From Bacillota bacterium (lineage in GTDB: Bacteria > Bacillota > Clostridia > TANB77 > CAG-465): a stretch of 64,000 nt of DNA. The translations under genes and the position numbers were made by a program. Under the pieces are notes generated by a model. The model saw only the letters and a program-made list of their open reading frames with translations. It searched no databases and had not been told where the DNA came from. The stretch is from NCBI GenBank assembly GCA_023460235.1, contig JAEWRE010000068.1:32279-96278 (forward strand). Direction: 5' to 3'. Positions 35,060 to 43,422 of the stretch are shown here, piece by piece; the stretch's first letter is position 1, and each line of letters starts with the position of its first letter.

Positions 35060-36415
35060 TTATCCCTCACTAGGATCTGGTTTCATTATTACTTGATCAA
35101 TATATTTCCAAGTCTTACCTAAATCATCTGATGTATATCTTGCTAAAGTCCTGCCAGCTTTATAGTCACCATCAGAGCCTTGTGAAACAAGCACAGTTAA
35201 AACTCCTTCATTATAGTGTGGAACTTCTGGTGTGTCATATACTGTTGACCATGTTGGTTGATAGTCAACAATTTTTTCTAATATTTCACCTTCTTGAAAT
35301 AAAATTTCAGTGTAAGTCTTACCTCCATCTTCTGTCCTGTATAAATTTCCTATGCTTTCATCTTTTGATAAACTACTAATAAAGCCTACATTTTCATTTA
35401 TGAAAAATGCACTACTACCATCAGTCATTGTATCACCAGGTACTGCACCATCCAAACTCCAAGTAAATCCACCGTCTTTTGTACTTACAACACTAGCATA
35501 ATTTCTTCCCATAGCTCTGTCGCCAAAAATAACTATATGTCCTTCATTTTTATTTGTAAAATGTACATATTTTGCAGAATTATATGGTGAGTTTAAAGTT
35601 TTAGATAAATCAATTTTTATATTGTTCCAGGTTACTCCCATATCATCTGAATATGTCATAGAAAGTGGTAGTGTTGTATCATTTCCATAAACAAAATATG
35701 TTTTTTCAGGATTTATTTGGTATGTATTTTCTCTTAATTTATTTAATACATTTGAATTAGTAGTTAATGTTTTAAGATCAATAGGCACTTGTACAAAAGT
35801 CTTTCCTGAGTCATAAGTAACGTAACAAATTCCTTTTTCTATTTTATATGTACATTGCAAATTTTCATATATTTTTTCTTTTTCATATAATTTATAATCT
35901 CCTAATGCTTCATAAGGATTAAATTCCTTATCTTTATCTTCTTCATATTTTTCAGGTGTAACTCTATTAGTACTTTCAAATACATCAACATCGTTACTAT
36001 TTTTTCCTAGATAAAAAGTAATAACCCATTTGCAATTTAATGTATCACCTATTTTTTCTCCCCAATCATTGAAATATGTAGTGCTTTTATCTTTTAGCCT
36101 TGCTGTAAAATCAATTCTTACTATATTTTTTTCTATATCCAAAACACTGATATTTGATATATTTATATCACTCAATTCTCTGTAATTTTCTATATATTTT
36201 TGACTAAATTGACTTGTGTAGCCTTGAATCCAGTTTCTTGCTAATTTTTCAATATCAAGTTCATTATTTCTCTCTATTACATATGTTCTTTCAAGGTCAA
36301 TATCTATTTTACTTTGTTTATATTTGTAGTAAAAAATATAACTGCTTACTAAAACACAAATTATAAAAATTAAAATTATCAATGCTATTAAAACTTTTTT
36401 TTTATTTTTTATCAT
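35060..36415 (-). CDS. Membrane-anchored Asp-box propeller protein (paralogue)
   Basis: 451 residues. Same plan as 30948-32252: an N-terminal membrane helix, a domain of about 120 residues (KLARNWIQGYTSQFSQ), then Asp-box repeats (SDDMGVTW, STKDGGFTW, RTEDGGKTY, TSDDLGKTW) spread over about 250 residues. Clearly a duplicate of that gene; the two flank the VanW-VanRS group, so the five genes probably make a single signalling unit in the cell envelope. No enzymatic motif is visible. Precedes vanW by about 110 bases. Confidence 0.75.
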   Translation of the reverse strand: MIKNKKKVLIALIILIFIICVLVSSYIFYYKYKQSKIDIDLERTYVIERNNELDIEKLARNWIQGYTSQFSQKYIENYRELSDINISNISVLDIEKNIVRIDFTARLKDKSTTYFNDWGEKIGDTLNCKWVITFYLGKNSNDVDVFESTNRVTPEKYEEDKDKEFNPYEALGDYKLYEKEKIYENLQCTYKIEKGICYVTYDSGKTFVQVPIDLKTLTTNSNVLNKLRENTYQINPEKTYFVYGNDTTLPLSMTYSDDMGVTWNNIKIDLSKTLNSPYNSAKYVHFTNKNEGHIVIFGDRAMGRNYASVVSTKDGGFTWSLDGAVPGDTMTDGSSAFFINENVGFISSLSKDESIGNLYRTEDGGKTYTEILFQEGEILEKIVDYQPTWSTVYDTPEVPHYNEGVLTVLVSQGSDGDYKAGRTLARYTSDDLGKTWKYIDQVIMKPDPSEG

Positions 36416-36505
36416 CTATTACCACCAAAAATGATTATACTATCATAAACACATAATTACAACAAATTTAATAAAAACTTAATAATTATTTATGTTTATG
36501 ACAAA

Positions 36506-36530
36506 AACTCCAGATTAAAAATCTGAAGTT
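36506..36530 (-). terminator. Terminator of the QueH-fusion gene
   Basis: AACTCCAGATT and AATCTGAAGTT pair (one mismatch) around a 3-base loop; the minus strand continues with a U run. It lies about 50 bases beyond the stop codon. Confidence 0.75.
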
Positions 36531-36581
36531 CTTATAATTTTCATTTTTAATTTTTATATTAATTTTAATAATTATATCTTA

Positions 36582-38042
36582 CTATATTTTCATTGATACG
36601 GATAATATTTCATTAAATCTATCTTTTTTTAACTCTAAAACATCATATCTAACTTCAAATTCTTTAGTCTCTTGTATTATAAGTTCATTTGTTCCATCGT
36701 TATTTAAATCAGCTAAAAATTTAAATGAATAAATAGGCCAATCTGATGCTTTTTTTGAATTATTGATATAACTATATTTTACTAATTTTGCCTTTCCTGT
36801 TAAATCTACATAAACTACTGCACTATAAAATCCATTTGATTTTGAAGATTGGTTTGTTGCAAATATAACTCTGCCATAACCTTCTCCTGGAACTAATGCA
36901 ATATCATATACTTCATTTACTTTTATTGAACTATTAAGTAATCTATATAGTCCAAGTGCATTTTTTACAGAATTAACATCTGTTTCAGTAACATTTGTAA
37001 TTTTTGTTGCAGGTGATTTCATTAAATTATCACTTGTTGTAGCAACTGCTAAATATTCATCTGAAAAATTAGTATTAGTTGTTGTAGCATATACAGTTAC
37101 ATTATCTTTAGTCAATGAAGTTAAAGAAAAGTCTCCTGCTTTACCTTTTTTATTATATACATCAATATCAACATTTGATTTATTTTTACTATTTAAATAA
37201 TATCTTTCAGAACTTACCCAAGTTTTATCATATACTGCTCCAACAATTGCATTATCAATAATTAATGGTGTTGAATTTTTTGCAATATCATCACTTACGA
37301 AACTGGATGAATCATCAACACTTCCATACTGTATGTTATTCTTAATATTTATATATATTAAAAATGATCCACATATAATAATTAGCAATATAAAAATAGC
37401 TATAATCACTTTTAAAAATCTTCTATTTTTTATACCTGTCTTTGAATATTTTTTCATTAATATACCCACTTTCCGTGAATCAAAAGAAAATACACATCCA
37501 CAATATTTTTGCATATACAAACCATATTCTCGTGCCATTTTTTGCCCTTCTCTAAAATGGTCTCTATAATCTGTATATATATATTCAATGCCATACTTGT
37601 CCGATAATTTTTGCATGACCTTCTTTATTAATTCATGATTTTGATATGGACTAATCGTAAGAGTTGTAGTGACAATATCATATCCATTATTTTTAGCATA
37701 TTCAAATGCTTTATTTAATCTCATATAATAACAATACTCACATCTGACATTAAACTCTTTATTTTCATCAACATTTTCTACAACATATTTAACATATGAA
37801 TTCAAATCATATTCATCTATTACATCATAATTACACTTAACAATATTTTCACAAAAATTTATAAATGTATCTTTTCTTCTTTCATATTCTACTTTAGGAT
37901 GTATATTAGAATTATACCAAAGTGCAGTATAATCAACCTTTTCTAATATACCATCATTATTTATAATTCCATTTCCTCTTAAATCTTTTTCAATATATGA
38001 AAAACAAGGAGCACAACATGTGTGGACTAGTAATTTTCTCAT
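36582..38042 (-). CDS. QueH-type epoxyqueuosine reductase fused to a membrane-anchored extracellular domain
   Basis: 486 residues in one uninterrupted frame. Residues 1-190 are QueH (DUF208): HTCCAPC (Cys 9, 10, 13), CEYCYYMRL (101, 104) and YCGCVFS (181, 183), the iron-sulfur and iron ligands for reducing epoxyqueuosine in tRNA. A membrane helix follows (about 210-231), then about 250 extracytoplasmic residues ending in a DLNNDGTNELI element resembling FG-GAP/calcium repeats. An in-frame ATG near residue 196 has only a weak RBS (GGAAAG). It overlaps ruvB by 4 bases; ruvB and queH neighbours are common, but the fusion is not. Confidence 0.85.
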   Translation of the reverse strand: MRKLLVHTCCAPCFSYIEKDLRGNGIINNDGILEKVDYTALWYNSNIHPKVEYERRKDTFINFCENIVKCNYDVIDEYDLNSYVKYVVENVDENKEFNVRCEYCYYMRLNKAFEYAKNNGYDIVTTTLTISPYQNHELIKKVMQKLSDKYGIEYIYTDYRDHFREGQKMAREYGLYMQKYCGCVFSFDSRKVGILMKKYSKTGIKNRRFLKVIIAIFILLIIICGSFLIYINIKNNIQYGSVDDSSSFVSDDIAKNSTPLIIDNAIVGAVYDKTWVSSERYYLNSKNKSNVDIDVYNKKGKAGDFSLTSLTKDNVTVYATTTNTNFSDEYLAVATTSDNLMKSPATKITNVTETDVNSVKNALGLYRLLNSSIKVNEVYDIALVPGEGYGRVIFATNQSSKSNGFYSAVVYVDLTGKAKLVKYSYINNSKKASDWPIYSFKFLADLNNDGTNELIIQETKEFEVRYDVLELKKDRFNEILSVSMKI

Positions 38043-39043
38043 TCTTTCATCTCCAAACCCAGATGTTGATATGCAAGTCTAGTTGCTATTCTTCCCCTTG
38101 GACTTCTTGTTAAAAATCCTATTTGCATCAAATATGGTTCATAGACATCTTCAATTGTATCTTTATCTTCACCAACAGAAGCAGCTAATGTTTCAAGACC
38201 AACAGGTCCTCCATTAAACTTAGTTATAACAGTCTTTAACATTTGTATGTCAGTCTGATCAAGACCAAGTTCATCTATTTCCAATCTACTTAAAGCTTTT
38301 TTTACTATTTTAAAGTCTATATTATTTAAACTTTCAAATTCCGCAAAATCTCTAACTCTTTTTAAAAGTCTATTTGCAATTCTAGGTGTTCCTCTACATC
38401 TTGAACCAATTTCAAGTGCAGCATCTTCATCAATAGAAATATTTAATATTTCTGCACTTCTAGTTATAATTTTTGCTAATTCTTTTTCAGTATAAAGTTC
38501 AAGTCTATGTATTATGCCAAATCTATCTCTAAGAGGTGCAGATAACATTCCTGCTTTTGTAGTTGCTCCAACTAGTGTAAACTTTGGTAAATCAAGTCTT
38601 ATTGATCTAGCAGATGGTCCTTTTCCAATAACTATATCAAGAACAAAATCTTCAAGTGCTGGATATAATATTTCTTCAACAGTTTTATTTAATCTATGAA
38701 TTTCATCAATAAACAACACATCATTTGGTTGAAGATTAGTAAGTATTGCAGCAAGATCACCTGCTTTATCTATCGCTGGTCCTGATGTAACTTTTAGATT
38801 ACTTCCCATTTCATTTGCTATTATTGACGCAAGAGTTGTTTTACCTAGTCCAGGTGGTCCATATAACAGTACATGATCAAGAGATTCTTTTCTATTTATA
38901 GCAGCTGATATATATACTTTTAAATTTTCCTTTACTTTACCTTGTCCAACATATTCATCAAAACTATTAGGTCTTAGGCTTATTTCCTCATTTTCATTTT
39001 CTTCTTCTATATATTCAGCAGATATAACTCTGTCCTCAATCAT
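38039..39043 (-). CDS. ruvB: Holliday junction branch-migration helicase RuvB
   Basis: 334 residues, full length. Walker A GPPGLGKTTLASI, Walker B LFIDEIHRL, sensor VGATTKAGM and the arginine finger in PLRDRFG, then the winged-helix C-terminal domain TRSPRGRIAT. Hexameric motor on the RuvA-Holliday complex. ruvA is not upstream in this window. The downstream QueH fusion gene overlaps by 4 bases, so it is translationally coupled. Confidence 0.98.
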   Translation of the reverse strand: MIEDRVISAEYIEEENENEEISLRPNSFDEYVGQGKVKENLKVYISAAINRKESLDHVLLYGPPGLGKTTLASIIANEMGSNLKVTSGPAIDKAGDLAAILTNLQPNDVLFIDEIHRLNKTVEEILYPALEDFVLDIVIGKGPSARSIRLDLPKFTLVGATTKAGMLSAPLRDRFGIIHRLELYTEKELAKIITRSAEILNISIDEDAALEIGSRCRGTPRIANRLLKRVRDFAEFESLNNIDFKIVKKALSRLEIDELGLDQTDIQMLKTVITKFNGGPVGLETLAASVGEDKDTIEDVYEPYLMQIGFLTRSPRGRIATRLAYQHLGLEMKE

Positions 39044-39146
39044 TATCTTACCTCATTTCATTTACAATATTTATATTATATCAAACATTAGTTTTTAAGT
39101 CAATTTAATAAATTAAAATATAGATAATTTATAAAAATATAAAAGA

Positions 39147-39178
39147 AAAATAGTATACTTTAATTTGTATACCATTTT
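39147..39178 (-). terminator. Terminator of the pilin-like surface protein gene
   Basis: AAAATAGTATAC (39147-39158) pairs with GTATACCATTTT (39167-39178, one mismatch) and continues into a U run on the minus strand. Its position 21 bases after 39199 supports that stop, and not the earlier one at 39341, as the real end of the gene. Confidence 0.82.
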
Positions 39179-39363
39179 CACTTTTTGTATTTTAATATTT
39201 ATTTTATATATAATGTAACTCTAAAGCCAAGACCAACATCAACAAGAGAAGCACCTCCAGTAGCACGAATGGCCGCTGGACCAGTTGTACCACTATAATT
39301 GTAACCACCACTACGAAATACAAAGTTAGAGGAATATTTTTCATTTGTCCATTCCCATGCATT

Positions 39364-39374
39364 TCCGGCTCAAA
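39364..39374 (-). other. Frameshift motif copy 2 (SUMF1 domain)
   Basis: Minus-strand TTTGAGCCGGA inside the DLSGN motif. Dropping one C of the CC pair (TTG AGC GGA) gives Leu-Ser-Gly and an intact SUMF1 end; as written, CGG sits in the frame-0 A site after AGC. Confidence 0.8.
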
Positions 39375-41944
39375 TCATATATATTTTTTGCTTTCCAATA
39401 ATTGCTATATCCAGAAACTTGTAATTGACTATATCCTGATATATTTGCTGGTGAAGTTGAATCGTTATGATTACCCCATGATCTACTATCAGTTGTACTT
39501 TTGCCTGAATTTTGTATCCATTTTAACGCTGTATCCCATTGCTCACCTGTTATCAAGTTTGTACCTATAAGCGATGTGTTATATCCATATGCACTTCCCA
39601 TATTTTCAGAATAACTTTTTGCTTGTGTATAATTTATAAAATTCCATACATATCCATTATGTGTTATATCCCTTGAACCTGACCAATCTGTTGTTGTTTT
39701 ATTACTACTCTTTTTACTTGCTACTCTTATACTTCCTCCGTTATAATCAAATGTTGACTCATACCTTGCTACATAAAACCCTTTATACGTGGTAGTTATA
39801 TTACTTACACTAAATCCACTTGGTAGCGTATCGTTTGTCGTACCTGCATATGAATTTCCTGTTGTGCACCATTTTGCATATGTCACATTTGTTCCATCTA
39901 TTGGAACCCATACAAATTGATTGCCATATGAATCTATTATTACTAGTCCATTATTCCAATCAGTTGATAACTTAGTCCATTTTGCATCATCAGTATTTGC
40001 AGCCATAAATCCTGCTGGTATTACAGGATTGTTATATGAATAACCATTGGTCGCTCCACTAAATGTAGCATTGACAGTCTTTATATCTGATACTATATCT
40101 ATTTCTCCTACTGTAAATTTGCTTGATTTTGTTGTTACTTGGTTTGTTGCATTATCTATTGCTTTTATCCATAAATAGTAACTTCCATCTCCTGTTTTAG
40201 TTAGTGTTGCTCCATTTGTAAATGTTGCCCATCCACTAGAAGGTGTTGTACTATTTTGTGTATCCCATACATATTGTAACGTACTTGTATTTATACCACT
40301 TGCACTATCTGTTGCAGATACGGTTGTACTTACTTGTGTTGCACTTTGCCCTCCATTTGTTCCAAATGTAACTGTTGGTGCTGTTTTATCTATGTTTACT
40401 ACATATCCTGTACTTTCTGCTCCTACTGTTCCTACATTATTTACTGCTCTTGCTTTTACATATGTTTTTCCTTCTCCTGTTATTATTATTTTATCTGTAC
40501 TGTTATATGTTTGCCATGTTCCACTATCTATACTGTATTCATATTTTGATATACTTGGTGACGTTACTGTATTTACTGTTAATGTTACATTTTGATTTAT
40601 CCATGTATTTGTAGCCACTGTTCCAGTTATAGTTGGGGCTACTGGTACATCAGTATTTGTTGTTACTCCACTTGATAATACTTCTCTTCTATTTCCAGCT
40701 TTATCTACTAGTAGTACATGTAAATAATATATTTCATTTGTACTTGATGTTACTGTTATTGTTTGCGTTGCACTTGTAAGTACTGTTGCAGTATTCCATA
40801 TTACTTCTGTATCTCCATATGGTGTTGATGCTGTACTATATGTGTACTTACAATTACTTAAATCGAGTCCACTTCCATTTGTGTTATCACTCATTACTAC
40901 TGTTGCTTGTATACTATTTGTTGTTGCTTGAGTTGGTATTGTTATTGTCGGTTCATTTGGTACTATTGTATCTACTATTAATTTACTTGATGTTGATGAT
41001 GATTTATTACCAGCATTATCAACTGAGAGTGCATGTATATAATATTCTCCATCTGATGGTACTTCTTTTGATATTATTGCTGTATTTCCTGTAAAATTAT
41101 CTGTTGTTAAATTAACTGCTGCATTCCAAACAGCATCTTGTTCACCATAATTTGTACTTATTTGATCTACTATATATTTACTATTTGTTTTACTTATTCC
41201 ACTTCCACCATCATTATCTACCATTGTTATTGCTATTGGTGTTATTATTAAACTTTTTGAATATTCTGATTTTGATATTTGTGCTGCATTTGGCGATACT
41301 GTATCTACTGATGACACAACTTTTACTTCTTTTGTTCTTACATCACTTTCATTACTCATCTTTACATCTACTATTACATAGTATGTTTTATATGGTTCTA
41401 CTCCACTTGTTATATCAAAACTTACACTTTCATTCTTTTGTGTTATTACTAATGGTTCTCCACTTTTATCTCCACTAGATGTTGTTAGATATATTTTATA
41501 GTAGTCTATCTTATTTTTATCTACTAGCCCACCAGTTAATGATACTGTGCCTGATATATGTGTTGAATCTGGCACCACAGTTAAATTCACACTAAAACCT
41601 TTTATCTCAATTAGTCCATCTGCCCAGTTTGACTCTGCTATATTATTCCCTATATATACTAGCTCACCTGCTTCTACTTTTAAAATATCATCATACTTTG
41701 TCCCTTTCATTGATGATATTATTTCTGTTATGGGCCTTGCTGTATCTTGTGTTTGGCTTCCATTTTCTAAAGTTCCACTTTTATCTGAATTTAATAGTTT
41801 AGAATCATAACTTCCATCTGTTTTTGACATTTGATTTAATTCATAAAGTGATAATTCACTTTTAAATGTATCGATATCACTTTGAAACTTTGCTTTTTTA
41901 GCACTTTCTATCGGATTATTTTTACTCAAATTAAGAATTACTGC

Positions 41945-41955
41945 TCCGGCTCAAA
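41945..41955 (-). other. Frameshift motif copy 1 (pilin-like N-terminus)
   Basis: Minus-strand TTTGAGCCGGA, identical to the copy at 39364-39374. Dropping one C gives the usual Leu-Ser-Gly-Ala-Val end of the pilin-like helix; without the shift, translation stops at 41931. Confidence 0.8.
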
Positions 41956-42170
41956 ATTATTATTACTATTATCGTTATTACTAAAACTATTAAACTTATG
42001 CCTTTTTTTTTCATATACTTCCTCCATATCGTATATTTGTATTATGGAAATAATTTTATAATATAATCATACAATATTCAATATTTAAATAATAAATTTA
42101 AAATAATTATTAAAAGTTTTACATGCTTCATAATATATGATAAAATATAAGTTATAGGAGTTAACTTGAC

Positions 42171-42707
42171 ATGAAAATCTTAATAAACTGTATCTCATTA
42201 ATTAGAATACCACTTGCTATTGCAATGCTATTCAATTATTCAAACAATAAAATGTTATTTATATTATTATTAATAGCTGGACTATCTGATATACTAGATG
42301 GCTATTTAGCTAGGAAATTACATCTTACAAGTAAAATAGGTGCTAAAATAGATACAATAGCAGACTTTGCTACATTTATTGTAATTACATATATATTAGT
42401 ATTAAATTTATATACAATTACTAAATTTATTTATTTCGTTATTTTCATAATGTTATTAAAGGCTATATGTTTGTTAATTTGTTATATAAAATATAAAGAC
42501 ATATCTTTTAGACATACACTACTAAATAAATTAACTGGATTTGTATTTATTGTTACAACATTATTTTATTTCTTAACACTAAATTACAATTGTTATTTTA
42601 TTGTTATATCATTAGCAATTTTATCTTCTATTGAAGAAATAATTATAAATATACTCTCAAATAAACTTGATTTAGATTTAAAAAGTATTTTTAAATTAAA
42701 GATTTAA
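42171..42707 (+). CDS. CDP-alcohol phosphatidyltransferase family protein
   Basis: 178 residues with about six membrane helices. The catalytic motif is complete: DILDGYLARKL, then GAKIDTIAD, matching D-x2-DG-x2-AR-x8-G-x3-D-x3-D. Transfers a phosphatidyl group from CDP-diacylglycerol to an alcohol such as glycerol-phosphate or inositol-phosphate. The sequence does not settle whether it is PgsA or another member; it is slightly short for PgsA. An AGGAG at 42156-42160 lies 10 bases before the ATG. Stand-alone gene, followed by a weak hairpin. Confidence 0.88.
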   Translation: MKILINCISLIRIPLAIAMLFNYSNNKMLFILLLIAGLSDILDGYLARKLHLTSKIGAKIDTIADFATFIVITYILVLNLYTITKFIYFVIFIMLLKAICLLICYIKYKDISFRHTLLNKLTGFVFIVTTLFYFLTLNYNCYFIVISLAILSSIEEIIINILSNKLDLDLKSIFKLKI

Positions 42708-42748
42708 TTAAAAAGCCTAAAGCTATTTACTGCATATTCAGAAAATGT

Positions 42749-42781
42749 AATACTATTAATTTTAACAGTATTGTTTTTTTA
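42749..42781 (+). terminator. Probable intrinsic terminator
   Basis: AATACT pairs with AGTATT around an AT-rich loop, followed by G and U8, about 40 bases after the phosphatidyltransferase gene. Confidence 0.6.
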
Positions 42782-42856
42782 TAGAAACTATGATAGAATG
42801 TTAAAAATATTTTTTCTTGTCCAATAATAATTTCTTAATTAAGAAAGGAGAAAAAT

Positions 42857-43357
42857 ATGTTAACTATAATTATAAGTTTTATAATTGGAATAGTGTTATT
42901 CAAAATATCTTGTGAAAAAGGTGAAGCCTCACAGGTTATATGTTCAATTTTTATTATTATTTTGGGGTTAATTGTTGGAGTGGGTATAAATCCATTTAAC
43001 ACTCAATATGTTGAGCCAAAAATAATTAAAGAAATTCAGTTAGTATCTTTAACAAATTCAGTGACTTCTGAAGGTAGCGGCTTTTTATATGTTCAAGTTT
43101 CAGCAAACAATGTGTATTCTTACAGATATGAAATTGAGTCTTCCTTTGGTACAGATACATCAAAAAATTTCGTAACTGATACAGTAAGCGGTAATGTAAT
43201 TGAAAGTGAAGATCCTAATTGCATTTATCCTGTTTTGCAAATTTTTAAAAGTAAAGGTAAAATTTCAATATGGTCTTTTTCATTAGCAGACACACAAAAA
43301 ACATATGTATTTTATGTACCTGAAGGTACTATTTCTAAAGAAGTTAATTTAAAATAG
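42857..43357 (+). CDS. Hypothetical membrane protein (166 aa)
   Basis: Two N-terminal membrane helices (about 2-15 and 28-47) and a C-terminal domain of about 110 residues with strong beta character (FLYVQVSANNVYSYRYEI), topology likely out. The last 70 residues include Cys in DPNCIYP and a YVFYVPEGT segment. I do not recognise the family. GAAAGGAG-type RBS eight bases before the ATG, closed by a perfect hairpin. Convergent to prkC. Confidence 0.6.
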   Translation: MLTIIISFIIGIVLFKISCEKGEASQVICSIFIIILGLIVGVGINPFNTQYVEPKIIKEIQLVSLTNSVTSEGSGFLYVQVSANNVYSYRYEIESSFGTDTSKNFVTDTVSGNVIESEDPNCIYPVLQIFKSKGKISIWSFSLADTQKTYVFYVPEGTISKEVNLK

Positions 43358-43358
43358 T

Positions 43359-43400
43359 AAACCAAAAAGACAGTATATTTTCAAACTGTCTTTTTGGTTT
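43359..43400. terminator. Strong bidirectional terminator
   Basis: Perfect 16-bp stem AAACCAAAAAGACAGT / ACTGTCTTTTTGGTTT around a 10-base loop, between the convergent 166-residue gene and prkC. Confidence 0.9.
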
Positions 43401-43422
43401 TAATAAATTAAAATTATATTAT

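Larger units (their letters stand above)
39199..42014 (-). pseudogene. Pilin-like Ig-repeat/SUMF1 surface protein with two +1 frameshifts
   Basis: Reading from the ATG at 42014 (GGAGG six bases upstream) gives a prepilin-like start KKKGISLIVLVITII (Gly before Ile as cleavage site, no Glu5), but that frame stops after 27 codons. One +1 shift at 41945-41955 restores ILSGAVILNLS and opens an 860-residue frame: a secreted stem, four Ig/Fn3-like repeats with DKAGN-type ends, and a C-terminal SUMF1-like domain. A second +1 shift at 39364-39374 turns DLSRKC into DLSGNAWEWT and completes the domain (GFRVTLYIK, stop 39199). Both sites read TTTGAGCCGGA. No other disruption exists. It may be a programmed frameshift gene, a pseudogene or a sequencing artefact. 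Confidence 0.75.

Noticed and set aside
40334..41478. Several long plus-strand frames rich in Leu, Tyr, Ser and Cys
   Set aside because: They lie opposite the pilin-like surface gene and their composition simply mirrors its Thr/Ser/Asn/Val codons; no RBS.
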